Assembly: GCA_910586755.1 (NCBI GenBank)
Contig: CAJUJM010000008.1
Span: 1-64,000, forward strand
DNA from: an uncultured Lachnospiraceae bacterium
GTDB lineage: Bacteria; Bacillota; Clostridia; Lachnospirales; Lachnospiraceae
Length of the DNA stretch: 64,000 bases
Reading direction: 5' to 3'
The notes under the pieces were generated by a model. It saw only the letters and a list, made by a program, of their open reading frames with translations, was not told where the DNA came from and ran no database searches. Shown piece by piece: positions 63,460-64,000 of the stretch. The stretch's first letter is position 1; every line of letters starts with the position of its first letter. The position numbers were made by a program, and so were the translations under genes.

Positions 63460-64000
63460 TAGTTGTCACCTCCGCAATGTCCGCAGCCGCCGTGATGAGT
63501 GGCGCCTTCCTGAACCTTTAACATATCTCTTCCCTCTTTTGTCTTATACATCTGCTGGCGTTTCATAGCTTGGTCAAAGTCCACCAGATGGCCGTTAAAT
63601 TCCGGACCGTCTACGCAGGCAAACTTTACCTCATCTCCCACAGTAACCCGGCAGGCGCCGCACATTCCGGTGCCGTCCACCATGATGGGGTTTAAGCTGA
63701 CAATTGTTGGAATATTCAGCTCCTTAGTCAGCTTGCAGACAAATTTCATCATAATCATGGGACCGATAGCCACGCATATGTCATAGGATTTTCCTTCGTT
63801 TTTCACCAGATCTTCTATCACCGCGGTTACCATGCCCTTGCGGCCGTAGGAACCGTCATCGGTTGTAACATAGAGGTTTCCTGCCACAGCCTCCATCTCC
63901 TTTTCCAAAATAAGGAGATCCTTGTTTTTGGAGCCCACAATCACGTCCACGTCAATGCCATGGGCATGCATCCATTTTACCTGAGGATATACGGGAGCCG
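63459..64000 (-). CDS. NfnA-type ferredoxin-NADP reductase alpha subunit (partial)
   Basis: The gene runs off the window end; the visible C-terminal part of about 180 residues begins APVYPQVKWMHAHGIDVDVI. It continues VGSKNKDLLILEKEM, YVTTDDGSYGRKGMVTAVIE, DICVAIGPMIMMKFVC and SLNPIMVDGTGMCGACRVTV, with the iron-sulfur cysteines visible, and ends THHGGCGHCGGDN. This is the FAD/2Fe-2S reductase family (COG0543). It stops within the gltA start, so the two are coupled. Confidence 0.88.
   Translation of the reverse strand, partial: APVYPQVKWMHAHGIDVDVIVGSKNKDLLILEKEMEAVAGNLYVTTDDGSYGRKGMVTAVIEDLVKNEGKSYDICVAIGPMIMMKFVCKLTKELNIPTIVSLNPIMVDGTGMCGACRVTVGDEVKFACVDGPEFNGHLVDFDQAMKRQQMYKTKEGRDMLKVQEGATHHGGCGHCGGDN

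Overview
The window looks like a chromosomal segment of a gut-type Firmicute, most likely a Lachnospiraceae (Clostridium cluster XIVa) relative. The basis is intermediate GC, the dgt-dnaG-rpoD-trmK housekeeping block, pyrB followed by a fused-style pyrI, NfnAB-like flavoprotein genes, many PTS and ABC sugar systems, and strong AGGAGG ribosome sites. The genus is inference.

Layout. 1-0.5 kb: a probable type I toxin/antisense RNA pair. 0.6-4.6 kb: an ABC export-type operon (ATPase, large surface protein, MacB-like permease) headed by three palindromic 38-bp repeats. 4.7-7.2 kb: an unknown UDG-like protein, two big hairpins, then pyrB-pyrI. 7.8-8.8 kb: a RelB/YoeB-type toxin-antitoxin pair and the RNase P RNA gene. 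8.8-14.8 kb: a cellobiose-type PTS (IIA, IIB, IIC), a GH1 6-phospho-beta-glucosidase, a LicR-like PTS regulator and a Nudix hydrolase. 14.8-21.2 kb: nucleoside kinase, trmK, rpoD, dnaG, dgt. 21.5-28.1 kb: small regulators, lipoprotein and GyrI-like genes, a broken ABC transporter with a tandem-HTH MerR protein, a P-loop kinase, VOC and GNAT proteins.

28.3-35.5 kb is a defence segment: a DinJ/YafQ toxin-antitoxin pair next to a complete four-gene Wadjet (JetABCD) anti-plasmid operon. 36.8-47.3 kb is a nine-gene sugar operon under a LacI-type regulator: ABC importer, two dehydrogenases, two lactonases and an HpaI-type aldolase, suggesting a non-phosphorylated oxidative sugar pathway with no dehydratase in view. 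47.8-52.4 kb is a second beta-glucoside locus (EIIBC, GH1, cytidylate-kinase-like protein and a frameshifted RpiR regulator), followed by a plus-strand DUF1576-like membrane protein.

54.2-57.8 kb is a decayed, partly AT-rich stretch with an epimerase remnant, an interrupted nuclease gene, a degenerate second copy of the 7.8-kb toxin-antitoxin locus, an XRE-desulfoferrodoxin fusion and a DUF2325 remnant. 57.8-62 kb holds a MATE exporter and the most unusual cassette: an AAA+ ATPase and a DUF4157 (eCIS-core) mini-protein divergent from a NucA/NucB-like nuclease. The nuclease carries the same short N-terminal GNQ motif as the DUF4157 protein. The window ends in nfnB/gltA-type and nfnA-type genes. 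Most genes are on the minus strand. All identifications come from reading motifs; no database search was run.
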